From positions 496,001-560,000 of the forward strand of contig JAAVTG010001008.1 of assembly GCA_011947345.1 (NCBI GenBank): 64,000 nt of DNA. The letters run 5' to 3'. The DNA comes from Phytophthora quininea. Lineage: Eukaryota; Oomycota; Peronosporomycetes; Peronosporales; Peronosporaceae. Below the pieces are notes generated by a model, which saw nothing but the letters and a program-made list of their open reading frames with translations, ran no database searches and was not told the DNA's origin. The position numbers and the translations under genes were made by a program. Position 1 is the first letter of the stretch. Every line of letters begins with the position of its first letter. Positions 33,801 to 46,623 of the stretch are shown piece by piece.

Positions 33801-34879
33801 CTACGGGGTCGCGTATAGTACGCTGCGTATGGACTTGGTCATGATATCCCCCACAGTGCGGTGTCTTGCTGCACGTCCTGCCACGCAGCGTCCGAAATCT
33901 CAAACTTTGGGTAGTGGAGCTTCACGAACGCCGCTCTCCGCAACGTCACGACCGACTGCTCTTGCCCACTCACTTTATCCTTCGTCACCACATAGGCCAC
34001 CGACACGTCCTTGCGGACACGTTCGCTTGGTGAATATGGATAGCGTTCGTCCTCATCGACTGAGTCCAGCAGGATCATCCCACAAGGCTCTCCGTTAAAG
34101 CTGCCGTCAGAGCCGTCACTGAGCTGCGAGACCATGACGCAGTTTACCTCCGTGGTGATGCCCATATCATTCGTCGACACCACTCGAGCATTGAAAATCT
34201 TGCCGTCCACACCGTCGTAGTCGTCCCGAACTGTAACATGGCCCAGTCGCTCCGAGATGCTGATTTCGGCATTGTCGATAGCGAATAGCACAGCCTCGTA
34301 AGCCTGCTGGACAGTCGATACTCCTGGCAGGTGGATGGTTTGGAAGATGGCGCTACAAGTGTCTCCATTGTCCATCTCGACGCGTTTGTCGCTCAGCGAC
34401 TGGTCTCCACGCAAACTCCCATTCCTCTGCATCACGTAGTCGTACGCAGCTTGGAATTTCTTGCCCCGAGTGGCGAGCAGCGTGGCTTTCCGGATTTCCC
34501 AGTCCCTCCTGAGGAAAAGGGGCGTATGCAGCGACTGTGCCTCCTGTAGAAATTGAAAGTTAGCAGAACCCAAGACCTTTCGTAGTTTTGACGATTCCTA
34601 CCAACTGAGGCGTGAAAACGCCTTGTGCACTAGCGAGACTGAGTTGCTGCTGGCGGATGAGGCAGGAGAGAGCTGCGTTTTCGGTGGCGACTCTCTTGAC
34701 GACCCCCGCAGGCTGCAGACCGTCCAGTTGGAACTGCAGAGCTCGGACCTGCTCCTTCAGCTCGTCCACCTCCTCCTAACAGGACAGAAAAGCGTGAGAC
34801 GTACACACACTGGATGGACATGACGAGCAGCCCCCACCTTGCGCCGTTGCACCGTCGACTTGTACCTCTTCTCGGTCAT
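33801..34879 (-). CDS. Family member C, three exons, terminal frameshift
   Basis: Exon 1 (34838-34879) encodes MTEKRYKSTVQRRK; exon 2 (34602-34775) the EEVDELKEQVRALQ zipper-like helix; exon 3 (33801-34544) the conserved domain with ISERLGHVTVRDDYDG, VDEDERYPY and SERVRKD. Introns are 62 and 57 bp with GT-AG ends at the same two positions as in A and E-H. At 33848-33852 a run of five C (G on the coding strand) throws the reading out at WG; six would give WGDIMTKSIRSVLYATP and the stop at 33801. It is closest to member A, its near neighbour, in both exon structure and sequence. Confidence 0.7.
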
Positions 34880-35558
34880 CTCTTCGTCTCTCCTTGGGGT
34901 TAATGGACTACTAGCGGGATGGACGCACAACTGATGGCAAGGGGCTGTGGCAGCACTCTGTGTGACGGATTCGTCTGTTGGATTTGTCGGTGTATTCATT
35001 TTGTTCTGCAAGCTTCCAGGGTCATTTTGTTTTCTTGCTTGCTTGCTTCAAAAACGTTGGCGTTCTTATTTGCTTGCCCCCCACAGCCGAAGGTGTTTAC
35101 TGCCAACGGGAGAGTAAATGCTCGTCAACATCGGCTGCCGAAGGGTGATTGCCAGAGTTGGCTGGAGACGTCATGGCGTCGAAATTATATGCAGCTGTTG
35201 GATCGATGCTGAAGGAAGAACCGATTCCTGGTCACATGAAGCTGAGCTTTGATGATTACTACTGGTCGCCATGCCCGGGGTGGCTGCAAAAATCATTCAG
35301 ATGGCAAAGGACAAGAGGTTGCTGAAGCAAGAGAATGCTCTCCATCTCCGACTTAAGAAGTAACGTTAGTTTGGTCAACTCATTTGGTTTTGCCATGGTT
35401 GAAGTGAAAATCTTTCGCGTCAACAACTTCTGCAGCGTGTGATTGCCACATTCACCAGAAGTCGCGGAAGCTGCACTTAAATCGCCCTGGAGAGCCCTGC
35501 AGATCGAGAATCACACGAATATTTGCTACCAAACCACCACTGCACAGGCAAGAGCAGT
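34880..35558. other. Spacer between divergent family members C and D
   Basis: No supported gene. A short plus-strand frame from 35173 (about 50 codons) and an overlapping one from 35271 have no recognisable domain. The segment should hold the promoters of both C and D, which are transcribed outward from it. Confidence 0.4.
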
Positions 35559-36745
35559 ATGTTCGAGACTCTGATGAACTCTCGCAATAAGAGATCCCTC
35601 TTGAACGAGCACAACAAGCCAGCGAAGAGAAAATGCGCCTACGCCGTGAGGAAGGCAAGTTTTGGCTCGTATGCAAAGGGCTAAATTTTCTCACCGAGTT
35701 TTATTTATTCTTTGTTTTGCTACAGGAACAAGTAGCAGAACTCCAGGCAGAAATTTACAGACTGGAGTCTCAACTTGCGGTGCTTCGAGCGATCTCGGCA
35801 GAAGAATCAAGAAATGCAGACCCAATTCTTCAGCATTCACTTGCCGAGAATGCAAAGCTGAAGGCCGCGGCTCGCAGTTTCCAACTCGAAGTAGCAAAGC
35901 AACAGGCGCTGCTTTCGGAAGGAGTGGTAAGTTAATTATTTGTTAATGAAGTATTGGAGGACGTGGATTCTAATGCTAAGAAATGTGGCGCAGAGTCATC
36001 GCCATTTCCAGCCGCTTTGCACGCGAATTCGTCTCGGGACAGACGTACAAGAGCGGCGTGCTGTGCTCATGGGCATTCGACACCACAAATTGTCGATCGC
36101 GTACAATTACGTCATGCAAGAGCCCCAGTTCAACGCACCGCGGTCGTCGACGAATTGTTTCGAGACTAGCAGCGGCGATTTCTGCTACTCGAGTAGTGAC
36201 AGCGTCGATTTCGTCGGAGCCGAGTCCGTCGAGCAAGTATTTGACATTGTTGTGTCCTACATGAAGAACCTTGCAGCAACTATCGATCAATTGGAAGCAC
36301 CCAGTGGAGATACCGCACGTCATGACAGCATTATCAACAGTCGGCTTTTGTCACGCGCAAGTAGCGATGCTACCGTCGAAGAGAACGTTGTCATATTTGC
36401 ACGCATGGATATGAATCGAAGCACAAATTTCGGTAACGAAATGTGCGGAATCGTCTCGATTGAATCCGTCGACCACGACAATCTTCACCCTTACAAGTCA
36501 GACGATCGTGTACGGCGGGACACTAGCGCTGCAATCGTGCTGACGATGAAAATGAGGAACAAGTGCCCGACAAGCCAATGCTGCCCAGCTACCGACGGAA
36601 CGACGACGGTCACCATGCGGCGATCAATATTCTCGACAATCCGTCAGCCAAATTTTTGCTCTCGTCGTTAGACCTGAACGAACTCCACAATTGCACCAAT
36701 CACTGGGGTGATGCCATGCTGAAGGCGATACGCATAATGCTTTAA
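35559..36745 (+). CDS. Family member D, three exons, with a GC-AG first intron
   Basis: This is the only plus-strand member. Exon 1 (35559-35654; an alternative start is at 35574) ends KPAKRKCAYAVRK; its donor is AAG|GCAAGT, a GC donor in perfect context, and the acceptor TACAG is at 35725. Exon 2 (35726-35926) holds EQVAELQAEIYRLESQL. Exon 3 from 35994 has CTRIRLGTD, SVEQVFDIVVSYM, and SVDHDNLHPYK. It is more divergent than the others: the ISE-LGH-TVRDDYD motif is degraded. A run of five T at 36653-36657 breaks the frame; six would lead into the usual end (NHWGDAMLKAIRIML) at 36745. Confidence 0.65.
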
Positions 36746-37394
36746 AACCTATCGCTTTTGCTTCTCATCACATATCGGAAGTCACAAACGCATTACCATG
36801 TTTGCGGAGTGTAGTGGGTAGCGGCATGAAAGCCCAACCACCACACGCAATGCAGTCTCTTGTTGCAGTCAGCCACGGCAGGTTGGCTAGCAGTGAGCTA
36901 CTGCTACAGCTTGTGTAGTCGTACGTCAACTCAGGCTGGTACAGGTGGTGGCACGTGCCATCACCATGTCGAGCCACTACTGGGACGCTGGTAGTGGAAG
37001 TGTAGAGCGGTTAGTCGGCATGCATGTTTAGTTTGATCAGTTTTACATTTACCTCGAAGCCGACAGCAATACACTCGGCAAAAACTTAGTGGAAGTGCCA
37101 GCTTCCTCGCCAAGTGTTACCTGTTATCTGAGACCCACTACACGGAGAAGCCAATGATTCCGACAGGTGTCTCCACCATCAAGTGGAGATTATAATCTTC
37201 GTCGTGCAAACGACTTGGCCTGTGCTTTGAGATGGGAATCATGCGCTGAGGTAAATTATGTATTACGTCGCCGAAGTCTCCGCCGCGGAAAACTGTCCGA
37301 ACGCAACTTACTTTTCATTTTGTCGTCAGCGGACAATCACCCCCAGTTCAAGGCTTCGACTTTGATCAAGTTGCTGAGAATTCCAAGCGTTACG
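36746..37394. other. Intergenic, no gene seen
   Basis: Short ORFs only. The last ~300 bp should be the promoter of the first S33 peptidase copy; it is diverged from the promoters of copies 2 and 3, which are nearly identical to each other. Confidence 0.4.
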
Positions 37395-39349
37395 ATGCGG
37401 CTCCACCACGTCATGCCGATGGCGATGATGTTTACAAACGTCTTAGCTGAGTTCGACCTCAACGGTTGGTACCCTTGCCCGGACACGACTTTCTCAGATG
37501 AAGGAGTTCCAGCGGCCAGATCGCTCAATGCGCAGTGCACTCGGCCCCACTCTGCTACCCTGGAGTCTGCAAAACCCCAGCCACGGTGGACGACAAAATC
37601 GACGTGTTCGTCAAGCGACTACTTGCTACAAGTGGAGACCCGAACGCGACGATGAATGTCTGGCTGCTACAAGGAGGTCCCGGCGCTTCGTCGACAGCCT
37701 GTAAGTCGAGTTTACCTTCGTGGATTTGGTATTTCAAGATCATTAACATTTTAATTGTTATGCGTTGCAGTGGAATCCACCATGAAAGCGCTTCAAACTC
37801 AATTGGGGGAGCCATCAATGTGTACACGATGGACCACCGAGGCACCGGTCGCAGCACGTTGCTGGATTGCGTGGCAGCTCAAGCCACGACTACCGGGTCT
37901 CCTTCAGGGAAATCCGTCGCCATTTCAGAAATCCCCGCCTGTGCCAACGCGCTTGAGAAGAAGTTCGGGGATCTCTCATCGTTCTCGATTACAAGTGCTG
38001 CCACCGATCTGTTGAGTTTTATCGACAACTTTTCCAACGGCGCTGGCACGATCGTCTATGGCGTCAGCTACGGCACGGCTTTGGTCGAACGTTTGATGCA
38101 CTTGAAGCCGCCTGGGGTGGTTGGCTATGTGTTGGATGGCATCGCTACATCTTCTGGAGCACCCGGCGACAAGTTTGAGTTCTTTTCGCAATGGGATACC
38201 AATTTCGGCGAAGTGGGCGACGAATTCCTCGCTCGCTGTGCCAATGAGAGCAGCTGCAGCTCTCATTTCAAGACCAAAAGCTTACCGGTTGTGTTCGAAG
38301 AGGTTCTCACCAATTTCGCCAGGAACCCAAACTCTACTTGCGCTTCGCTAGTGGACACCAACAACCCGTCGTACACGCTTCGAGAAACTTTGGGGTCGCT
38401 TCTACAAAGCGCGCAGATGCGGACGTTTATCCCGCCGGTCATCTACCGCCTCGCTCGATGCCAGCCCAAAGACGTCAAGGTCTTGAAACATTTCTTCGAG
38501 GCACTCAATTCCGGCTCCAGTACCAGCCAAGACAACGCCTTCTTTTCGACGTTGATATTCAACCTCGTCGGGTACTCTGATATGTGGGAGCAACCGCAGC
38601 CTTCCAAGGCGGAAATGCTTAAACGATTCACCGACACGAAACTTTGTGCTGACCCTTCCTACTCCGAGATCGAGGAGTACTGTGCGTACTCGAAAGAAGA
38701 CTCTCCCACGTGCAACGAATTCAGCACCAACAAATACGCTGGCAACGGAATTATCTACAAGAGAGACCAGTATTGGAACAAGAGCGCCACCATCCCGAAC
38801 AATGCCAGTGTATTGCTGTTAAGCGGCAAACTCGACCCCAAACGCCTCACAAATTCGCCGAGTATTTGTTGGAAGCACTTGACGGAGACAACAAGGAGCT
38901 GGTGGCGTTTGATCATGCGGCACATGGCGCCATCGACTCTACGCCTCTTGCTGGAGAAGCCACGTGTGGAATGAATCTGCTGGTTTCCTACGTGAACCAA
39001 AGTGGCGTGTTGAAGAATTTGGACAAATCTTGTGTGGATGAACTACCGGAGTTTAACCTCACAACCCCGGGCCGTACCGAGACTATTACTTCAGCACAAA
39101 AGATGCGTACGACGGAGAGTTCGATGCGAGCCTCAGTGGTCGGTCACGCACAGCGAGTACTCAAACAGGTGCGATGGAAACGGAAGACTCGTCTGATGAA
39201 GAATCGACGTACAAGACCGCGTTTATTGTCTTCCTGGTACTGTTCGTGCTGGCGCTGGGGTTGCTGCCTTGTTCGCGTATCGTTGGCTCACATTGAAACA
39301 CCTGATGGCAAGCGCGACGAAAGGTCCGGTGTTATCGACGACATTCTAA
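37395..39349 (+). CDS. Serine peptidase family S33, copy 1, membrane-anchored, frameshifted
   Basis: An alpha/beta-hydrolase of the S33 (tripeptidyl-aminopeptidase-like) family that would remove N-terminal peptides outside the cell. It has an N-terminal signal sequence, the oxyanion motif LQGGPGASS, the nucleophile box GVSYG, catalytic Asp in SGKLDP and His in FDHAAHG. A 70-bp intron (37701-37770) follows GASSTA. The C-terminus has one membrane helix (YKTAFIVFLVLFVLALG) and a short basic tail, stop at 39349, implying type I anchoring. The frame breaks at homopolymers: GG near 37501 (GGG in copy 2), GGGGG near 37805, CCCC near 38834, CCCC near 39066, GGGG near 39257. The first ~90 bp differ from copies 2 and 3 (MPMAMMFTNVL). 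Confidence 0.78.
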
Positions 39350-42300
39350 CAAGTTTGTTCTCTCGAGTCGCCTCGTGCGAAAAACATATTCGTAGCAGGT
39401 ATGCAGAACTCGTATTTCTTTTTTATTTTTGGCTAAAACAGTGAAGAGAATGCGTCCTGCATAATTTTGCGCTTTGTTTAACTGCATAGCAATTGAGAAG
39501 ATGAATAAGGCATTCAAATAAAAGCACTTGTTTGGGAATGCGATTGTTTGCGGTTTGAAGAATGTCAGGGAGGATTACCAAGCAGCACATCATTTTCTAT
39601 GAGCAGCGCATGTTGCGATTCCAAGTCGTCGTTCGTGGGGACCTTCGCTTTAAGTCACGTGGGCCAGAATTTCGGTCTACAAACAGTCTACAACTCGAGT
39701 GGTGCATCATCACCAGCAATTCATAATCGGTTTGTAACCCAGTACTTGCAGTAAAAGCGTCCGACGATACAACTTCGAGATGGGAAGCTACCTACGCGTC
39801 GAGATAATAGAGATAAAGGCCTCTCGACTGGTGTTTGCTTACAAACTCTCCGTCTCAACACTTCACTTTTCGTTTTGCCATCAACGACCAGCCGTCTCCA
39901 GCTCAAGTTTTTCAACTAGCTCCAACGTCTTCAGTTGAAAGTCATCAACATGCGGCTCCACCACCTCGTACTGATGGCGATGATGCTCTCGACTGTCCTA
40001 GCTGAATTCGATCTCAACGGTTGGTACCCTTGCTCGGACACGACTTTCTCAGATGAAGGGAGTTCCAGCGGCCAGATCGCTCAATGCGCAGTGCACTCGG
40101 CCCCACTCTGCTACCCTGGAGTCTGCAAAACCCCAGCCACGGTGGACGACAAAATCGACGTGTTCGTCAAGCGACTACTTGCTACAAGTGGAGATCCGAA
40201 CGCGACGATGAATGTCTGGCTGCTACAAGGAGGTCCCGGCGCTTCGTCGACAGCCTGTAAGTCGAGTTTACCTTCGTGGATTTGGTATTTCAAGATCATT
40301 AACATTTTAATTGTTATGCGTTGCAGTGGAATCCACCATGAAAGCGCTTCAAACTCAATTGGGGGAGCCATCAATGTGTACACGATGGACCACCGAGGCA
40401 CCGGTCGCAGCACGTTGCTGGATTGCGTGGCAGCTCAAGCCACGACTACCGGGTCTCCTTCAGGGAAATCCGTCGCCATTTCAGAAATCCCCGCCTGTGC
40501 CAACGCGCTTGAGAAGAAGTTCGGGGATCTCTCATCGTTCTCGATTACAAGTGCTGCCACCGATCTGTTGAGTTTTATCGACAACTTTTCCAACGGCGCT
40601 GGCACGATCGTCTATGGCGTCAGCTACGGCACGGCTTTGGTCGAACGTTTGATGCACTTGAAGCCGCCTGGGGTGGTTGGCTATGTGTTGGATGGCATCG
40701 CTACATCTTCTGGAGCACCCGGCGACAAGTTTGAGTTCTTTTCGCAATGGGATACCAATTTCGGCGAAGTGGGCGACGAATTCCTCGCTCGCTGTGCCAA
40801 TGAGAGCAGCTGCAGCTCTCATTTCAAGACCAAAAGCTTACCGGTTGTGTTCGAAGAGGTTCTCACCAATTTCGCCAGGAACCCAAACTCTACTTGCGCT
40901 TCGCTAGTGGACACCAACAACCCGTCGTACACGCTTCGAGAAACTTTGGGGTCGCTTCTACAAAGCGCGCAGATGCGGACGTTTATCCCGCCGGTCATCT
41001 ACCGCCTCGCTCGATGCCAGCCCAAAGACGTCAAGGTCTTGAAACATTTCTTCGAGGCACTCAATTCCGGCTCCAGTACCAGCCAAGACAACGCCTTCTT
41101 TTCGACGTTGATATTCAACCTCGTCGGGTACTCTGATATGTGGGAGCAACCGCAGCCTTCCAAGGCGGAAATGCTTAAACGATTCACCGACACGAAACTT
41201 TGTGCTGACCCTTCCTACTCCGAGATCGAGGAGTACTGTGCGTACTCGAAAGAAGACTCTCCCACGTGCAACGAATTCAGCACCAACAAATACGCTGGCA
41301 ACGGAATTATCTACAAGAGAGACCAGTATTGGAACAAGAGCGCCACCATCCCGAACAATGCCAGTGTATTGCTGTTAAGCGGCAAACTCGACCCCAAACG
41401 CCTCACAAATTCGCCGAGTATTTGTTGGAAGCACTTGACGGAGACAACAAGGAGCTGGTGGCGTTTGATCATGCGGCACATGGCGCCATCGACTCTACGC
41501 CTCTTGCTGGAGAAGCCACGTGTGGAATGAATCTGCTGGTTTCCTACGTGAACCAAAGTGGCGTGTTGAAGAATTTGGACAAATCTTGTGTGGATGAACT
41601 ACCGGAGTTTAACCTCACAACCCCGGGCCGTACCGAGACTATTACTTCAGCACAAAAGATGCGTACGACGGAGAGTTCGATGCGAGCCTCAGTGGTCGGT
41701 CACGCACAGCGAGTACTCAAACAGGTGCGATGGAAACGGAAGACTCGTCTGATGAAGAATCGACGTACAAGACCGCGTTTATTGTCTTCCTGGTACTGTT
41801 CGTGCTGGCGCTGGGGTTGCTGCCTTGTTCGCGTATCGTTGGCTCACATTGAAACACCTGATGGCAAGCGCGACGAAAGGTCCGGTGTTATCGACGACAT
41901 TCTAACAAGTTTGTTCTCTCGAGTCGCCTCGTGCGAAAAACATATTCGTAGCAGGTATGCAGAACTCGTATTTCTTTTTTATTTTTGGCTAAAACAGTGA
42001 AGAGAATGCGTCCTGCATAATTTTGCGCTTTGTTTAACTGCATAGCAATTGAGAAGATGAATAAGGCATTCAAATAAAAGCACTTGTTTGGGAATGCGAT
42101 TGTTTGCGGTTTGAAGAATGTCAGGGAGGATTACCAAGCAGCACATCATTTTCTATGAGCAGCGCATGTTGCGATTCCAAGTCGTCGTTCGTGGGGACCT
42201 TCGCTTTAAGTCACGTGGGCCAGAATTTCGGTCTACAAACAGTCTACAACTCGAGTGGTGCATCATCACCAGCAATTCATAATCGGTTTGTAACCCAGTA

Positions 42301-44060
42301 CTTGCAGTAAAAGCGTCCGACGATACAACTTCGAGATGGGAAGCTACCTACGCGTCGAGATAATAGAGATAAAGGCCTCTCGACTGGTGTTTGCTTACAA
42401 ACTCTCCGTCTCAACACTTCACTTTTCGTTTTGCCATCAACGACCAGCCGTCTCCAGCTCAAGTTTTTCAACTAGCTCCAACGTCTTCAGTTGAAAGTCA
42501 TCAACATGCGGCTCCACCACCTCGTACTGATGGCGATGATGCTCTCGACTGTCCTAGCTGAATTCGATCTCAACGGTTGGTACCCTTGCTCGGACACGAC
42601 TTTCTCAGATGAAGGGAGTTCCAGCGGCCAGATCGCTCAATGCGCAGTGCACTCGGCCCCACTCTGCTACCCTGGAGTCTGCAAAACCCCAGCCACGGTG
42701 GACGACAAAATCGACGTGTTCGTCAAGCGACTACTTGCTACAAGTGGAGATCCGAACGCGACGATGAATGTCTGGCTGCTACAAGGAGGTCCCGGCGCTT
42801 CGTCGACAGCCTGTAAGTCGAGTTTACCTTCGTGGATTTGGTATTTCAAGATCATTAACATTTTAATTGTTATGCGTTGCAGTGGAATCCACCATGAAAG
42901 CGCTTCAAACTCAATTGGGGGAGCCATCAATGTACACGATGGACCACCGAGGCACCGGTCGCAGCACGTTGCTGGATTGCGTGGCAGCTCAAGCCACGAC
43001 TACCGGGTCTCCTTCAGGGAAATCCGTCGCCATTTCAGAAATCCCCGCCTGTGCCAACGCGCTTGAGAAGAAGTTCGGGGATCTCTCATCGTTCTCGATT
43101 ACAAGTGCTGCCACCGATCTGTTGAGTTTTATCGACAACTTTTCCAACGGCGCTGGCACGATCGTCTATGGCGTCAGCTACGGCACGGCTTTGGTCGAAC
43201 GTTTGATGCACTTGAAGCCGCCTGGGGTGGTTGGCTATGTGTTGGATGGCATCGCTACATCTTCTGGAGCACCCGGCGACAAGTTTGAGTTCTTTTCGCA
43301 ATGGGATACCAATTTCGGCGAAGTGGGCGACGAATTCCTCGCTCGCTGTGCCAATGAGAGCAGCTGCAGCTCTCATTTCAAGACCAAAAGCTTACCGGTT
43401 GTGTTCGAAGAGGTTCTCACCAATTTCGCCAGGAACCCAAACTCTACTTGCGCTTCGCTAGTGGACACCAACAACCCGTCGTACACGCTTCGAGAAACTT
43501 TGGGGTCGCTTCTACAAAGCGCGCAGATGCGGACGTTTATCCCGCCGGTCATCTACCGCCTCGCTCGATGCCAGCCCAAAGACGTCAAGGTCTTGAAACA
43601 TTTCTTCGAGGCACTCAATTCCGGCTCCAGTACCAGCCAAGACAACGCCTTCTTTCGACGTTGATATTCAACCTCGTCGGGTACTCTGATATGTGGGAGC
43701 AACCGCAGCCTTCCAAGGCGGAAATGCTTAAACGATTCACCGACACGAAACTTTGTGCTGACCCTTCCTACTCCGAGATCGAGGAGTACTGTGCGTATTC
43801 GAAAGAAGACTCTCCCACGTGCAACGAATTCAGCACCAACAAATACGCTGGCAACGGAATTATCTACAAGAGAGACCAGTATTGGAACAAGAGCGCCACC
43901 ATCCCGAACAATGCCAGTGTATTGCTGTTAAGCGGCAAACTCGACCCCCAAACGCCTCACAAATTCGCCGAGTATTTGTTGGAAGCACTTGACGGAGACA
44001 ACAAGGAGCTGGTGGCGTTTGATCATGCGGCACATGGCGCCATCGACTCTACGCCTCTTG
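37480..44060 (+). repeat. 2,556-bp tandem duplication of the S33 gene unit
   Basis: Corresponding positions in copies 1, 2 and 3 are exactly 2,556 bp apart (for example introns at 37701, 40257 and 42813). The repeat includes the 3' flank (for example 39540-39935 equals 42096-42491). Copy 1 joins the repeat about 85 bp into its coding region, so the breakpoint lies inside the gene, near 37480. Confidence 0.92.
39950..41905 (+). CDS. Serine peptidase family S33, copy 2, membrane-anchored
   Basis: Nearly identical to copy 1 from about 90 bp into the gene to beyond its end. The start at 39950 gives signal peptide MRLHHLVLMAMMLSTVLAEF; the in-frame ATG 15 bp upstream is less likely. Intron 40257-40326. 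The nucleophile GVSYG lies near residue 202. It lacks the N-terminal frameshift of copy 1 but shares its other four homopolymer breaks (GGGGG near 40361, CCCC near 41390, CCCC near 41622, GGGG near 41813). Glycosylation sites (NPNST, NKS, NAS) suit an extracellular protein. The C-terminal membrane segment is at about 41770-41840. Confidence 0.8.
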
Positions 44061-44439
44061 CTGGAGGAGCCACGTGTGGAATGAATCTGCTGGTTTCCTA
44101 CGTGAACCAAAGTGGCGTGTTGAAGAATCTGGACAGGTCTTGTGTGGATGAACTACCGGCGTTCAATCTCTCAACCCCGGGCCGTACCGAGACTATTACT
44201 TCAGCACGAAAGATGCGTACGACGGTGAGTTTCTCAGTAGCTCGTCGCGCACAGCAAGCACTCAAGCAGGAGCGATGGGAGCTGAAGAGGAGGAACCAAC
44301 GTACAAGACTGCATTTATCGCTTTCCTGGTGCTGTTCGTGCTGACATTAGGAGCTGCTGCCTTTTTCGCGTATCGTTGGGTCAAGCTGCTACTCGCGATG
44401 AAGAGAGCTACAAAGAACGAGATGTCGACTCCTTGTTAA
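42506..44439 (+). CDS. Serine peptidase family S33, copy 3, diverged 3' end
   Basis: Identical to copy 2 at the promoter, signal peptide and first intron (42813-42882), then diverging gradually after about 44060. It carries CCCCC at 43947, where copies 1 and 2 have CCCC, so SGKLDPQTPHKFAEYL and FDHAAHG are in frame here; this shows how the other copies should read. It has its own breaks: TG lost near 42931, TTT near 43652 (TTTT in copies 1-2), and CCCC near 44175. The C-terminal membrane helix (FIAFLVLFVLTLGAAAFF) and a cytoplasmic tail with MKRATKNEM lead to the stop at 44439. Confidence 0.8.
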
Positions 44440-44755
44440 AGGGAATAAAAATCCTGTGCACGTGACTCCTAACTCGTAGCCACATGTGGTAAGGACTCCC
44501 TCGTCACATCTTTCAGAGAGCACAAGGCGTACAAGTTGTGGCACTTTTGACAAAACATAATGCGTACAAAATTCGAGCTGCAAGACTTTTTGAAGTCATC
44601 ACAGGAATGCTGTGGTGGCATTCCTACGACTAGGCTCTATTGGCCTTTGGCAGCGGACTCTGCGAAACTGATTCAGTCGAGAACGAACTTGTAAGTGCCG
44701 GGGTACCAATCTCGTCACTGATAGTAGCGCTCGCTTTTTGCTGTTTCATCTTGAC

Positions 44756-46623
44756 TCAACGGTACACGAAGAAACCAATGACCCCCAGCGGCAGCACAAA
44801 GAGCACCAAGAACACGATAAACGCGCTTTTGTATCCCCATTCGTCGACCCGTTGGTGTCCGATATTCCAGCGTTGATACTGGCGTCAAACTCGCCGTCCT
44901 ACACGTCATCTGTGCTGATATAATTGACCTGGTACTCCACCGGAGTTGTGAGATTGAACGCCGGCATTTCGTCCACACACGACTTGTCCAAATTCTTCAA
45001 CACGCCACTTTGATTCACGTAGGAAACCAGCAGCTTCATACCACACGTCATTGAGTAGTCGCCGTGAACAAGTGGCGTTGATTCGACGATGCCATGCGTC
45101 GCATGCTCAAACATGATTAGCTCTTTGTTGTCTCTGCCAAGTGCTTTTAGGAAATATTCAACATATTTGAGAACTGTTTGAGAGTCGATTTTGCCGTTTA
45201 GTAGCAACACACTCGCGTTGTTGGGGATGGTGGCACTCTTGTTCCAGCACTAGTCTCGGTCGTAGGTGATGCCGTTGCCATCGTAGCTGCTGACGTTGAG
45301 TTCATTGCTCTTCTTTGAAAACGCACAATATCGAGGGACACTCGAGTAGGATCCTCCAGCGCAGACTTTAGTGTCATTGAATCGTGCTTTCATTTCCTTC
45401 ATGGACGACTGAGGTTGTCCCCACAACTCGAAAAACACGACGAGGTCGTACAGTAGTGACGAATAAAACGTGTCGTCTTGAAACGAGAGGTTATCCATCG
45501 TCTTGAGTGTCGCGAAGAAGAAGCTCAAAACGTTGATGTCTTTGGGCTCACAGCGACTGAGTCGGTAGACAACAGGAGGGATGAGAGTTCGTCTCTGCAC
45601 TTTGTAGCAGCGATCCCAACGCAGCACGAAGGAAGAACGACACCGTCTCGTTAACCTGCGGACTGTCGCCACTCCGGTAGGAGTCGATGACCGCAGCACA
45701 CGTGGAGTTTGGATTGTTGTCGAAGTTCGTGATGAGTTCTTGAATCGTGTCGGGTAAGCTTTTGGTCTCGAAGCGAGCCAGGAACGCGTCGCCCACTTCA
45801 CCATAATCGGAATCTCATTTGGAAAAGTGTTCAAACTCGTCGGCGGAAGCTCGAACTCGATCCCACTCCGTCGAGCACATACCCGACTACCTCGGGGTGT
45901 TCAAGTGGATCATCGTTCGACTAACGCTGTGCCAAAGCTCACCGCGAAGACGATCGTGTAAGCGCCGTGGGAGAAGTTGGAGATGACAACTGACAGGTTG
46001 GTGGCAGCACTTGTCATCGAGAAGGCAAAGAGATTGGCGCACTTGTTTTCAAGCACATCGGCACACGCTGGTACTTCGGATGGCTCGACGGGGTTCCCAG
46101 AGGGGGAACCGGTAGTGGTGGTTTGTGCTGCAACGCAGTCCAACAACGTACTGCGACCAGTACCCCGATGACCCATCGTATAGACGTTGGCGGCTCCTCC
46201 CAGTCGATCGTGTAGCTCCACCATGGTTGTTTCCACTAGACGCACCACGACAAACAAATAAATTCAATTACAAAGCGTTGGGTGAACCAATACAAGTAGT
46301 TGGACGAACTTCCTGTCGACGAAGCTCCGGGACCACCTTGCAGCAACCGCGTTCGGGTCTCCACTTGTAGCCGGTAGTCGCTTGACGAAAATGTCGACCG
46401 TATTATCCACCGTCGCTGGGACTTCACAGATGCCAGGGTAGCAGAGTGGGGCCGAGTAGCCTGCGCACTCAGCGTTCTGGTTTCTTGAACCTCCTTCGTC
46501 TGACAAGGTTTCTTCGGAACAGGGGTACCCGCCGTTGAGTTGGCTCGGACTGGACGAATTGGACGCCGCCGAAGTGGTGGCGATTACCACCGCTGTCGCG
46601 ACGACGAGGTGGAGCCTGAGCAT
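44756..46623 (-). pseudogene. Serine peptidase family S33, inverted pseudogene copy 4
   Basis: Tail to tail with copy 3. It retains a signal peptide (MLRLHLVVATAVVIA), PLCYPGICEVPATVD, the Ser box as AVSFG (first Gly lost), Asp in NGKID, His in FEHATHG, and the C-terminal membrane helix (SAFIVFLVLFVLPLGV) before a TGA at 44756. A deletion removes the strand before the oxyanion loop near 46345 (DPNA then a shifted LLQGGPGASS). There are more breaks near 45840, 45590 and 45250, only some of them in homopolymers. About two-thirds identical to the functional copies by eye, so it is an older duplicate that has decayed. Confidence 0.75.
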
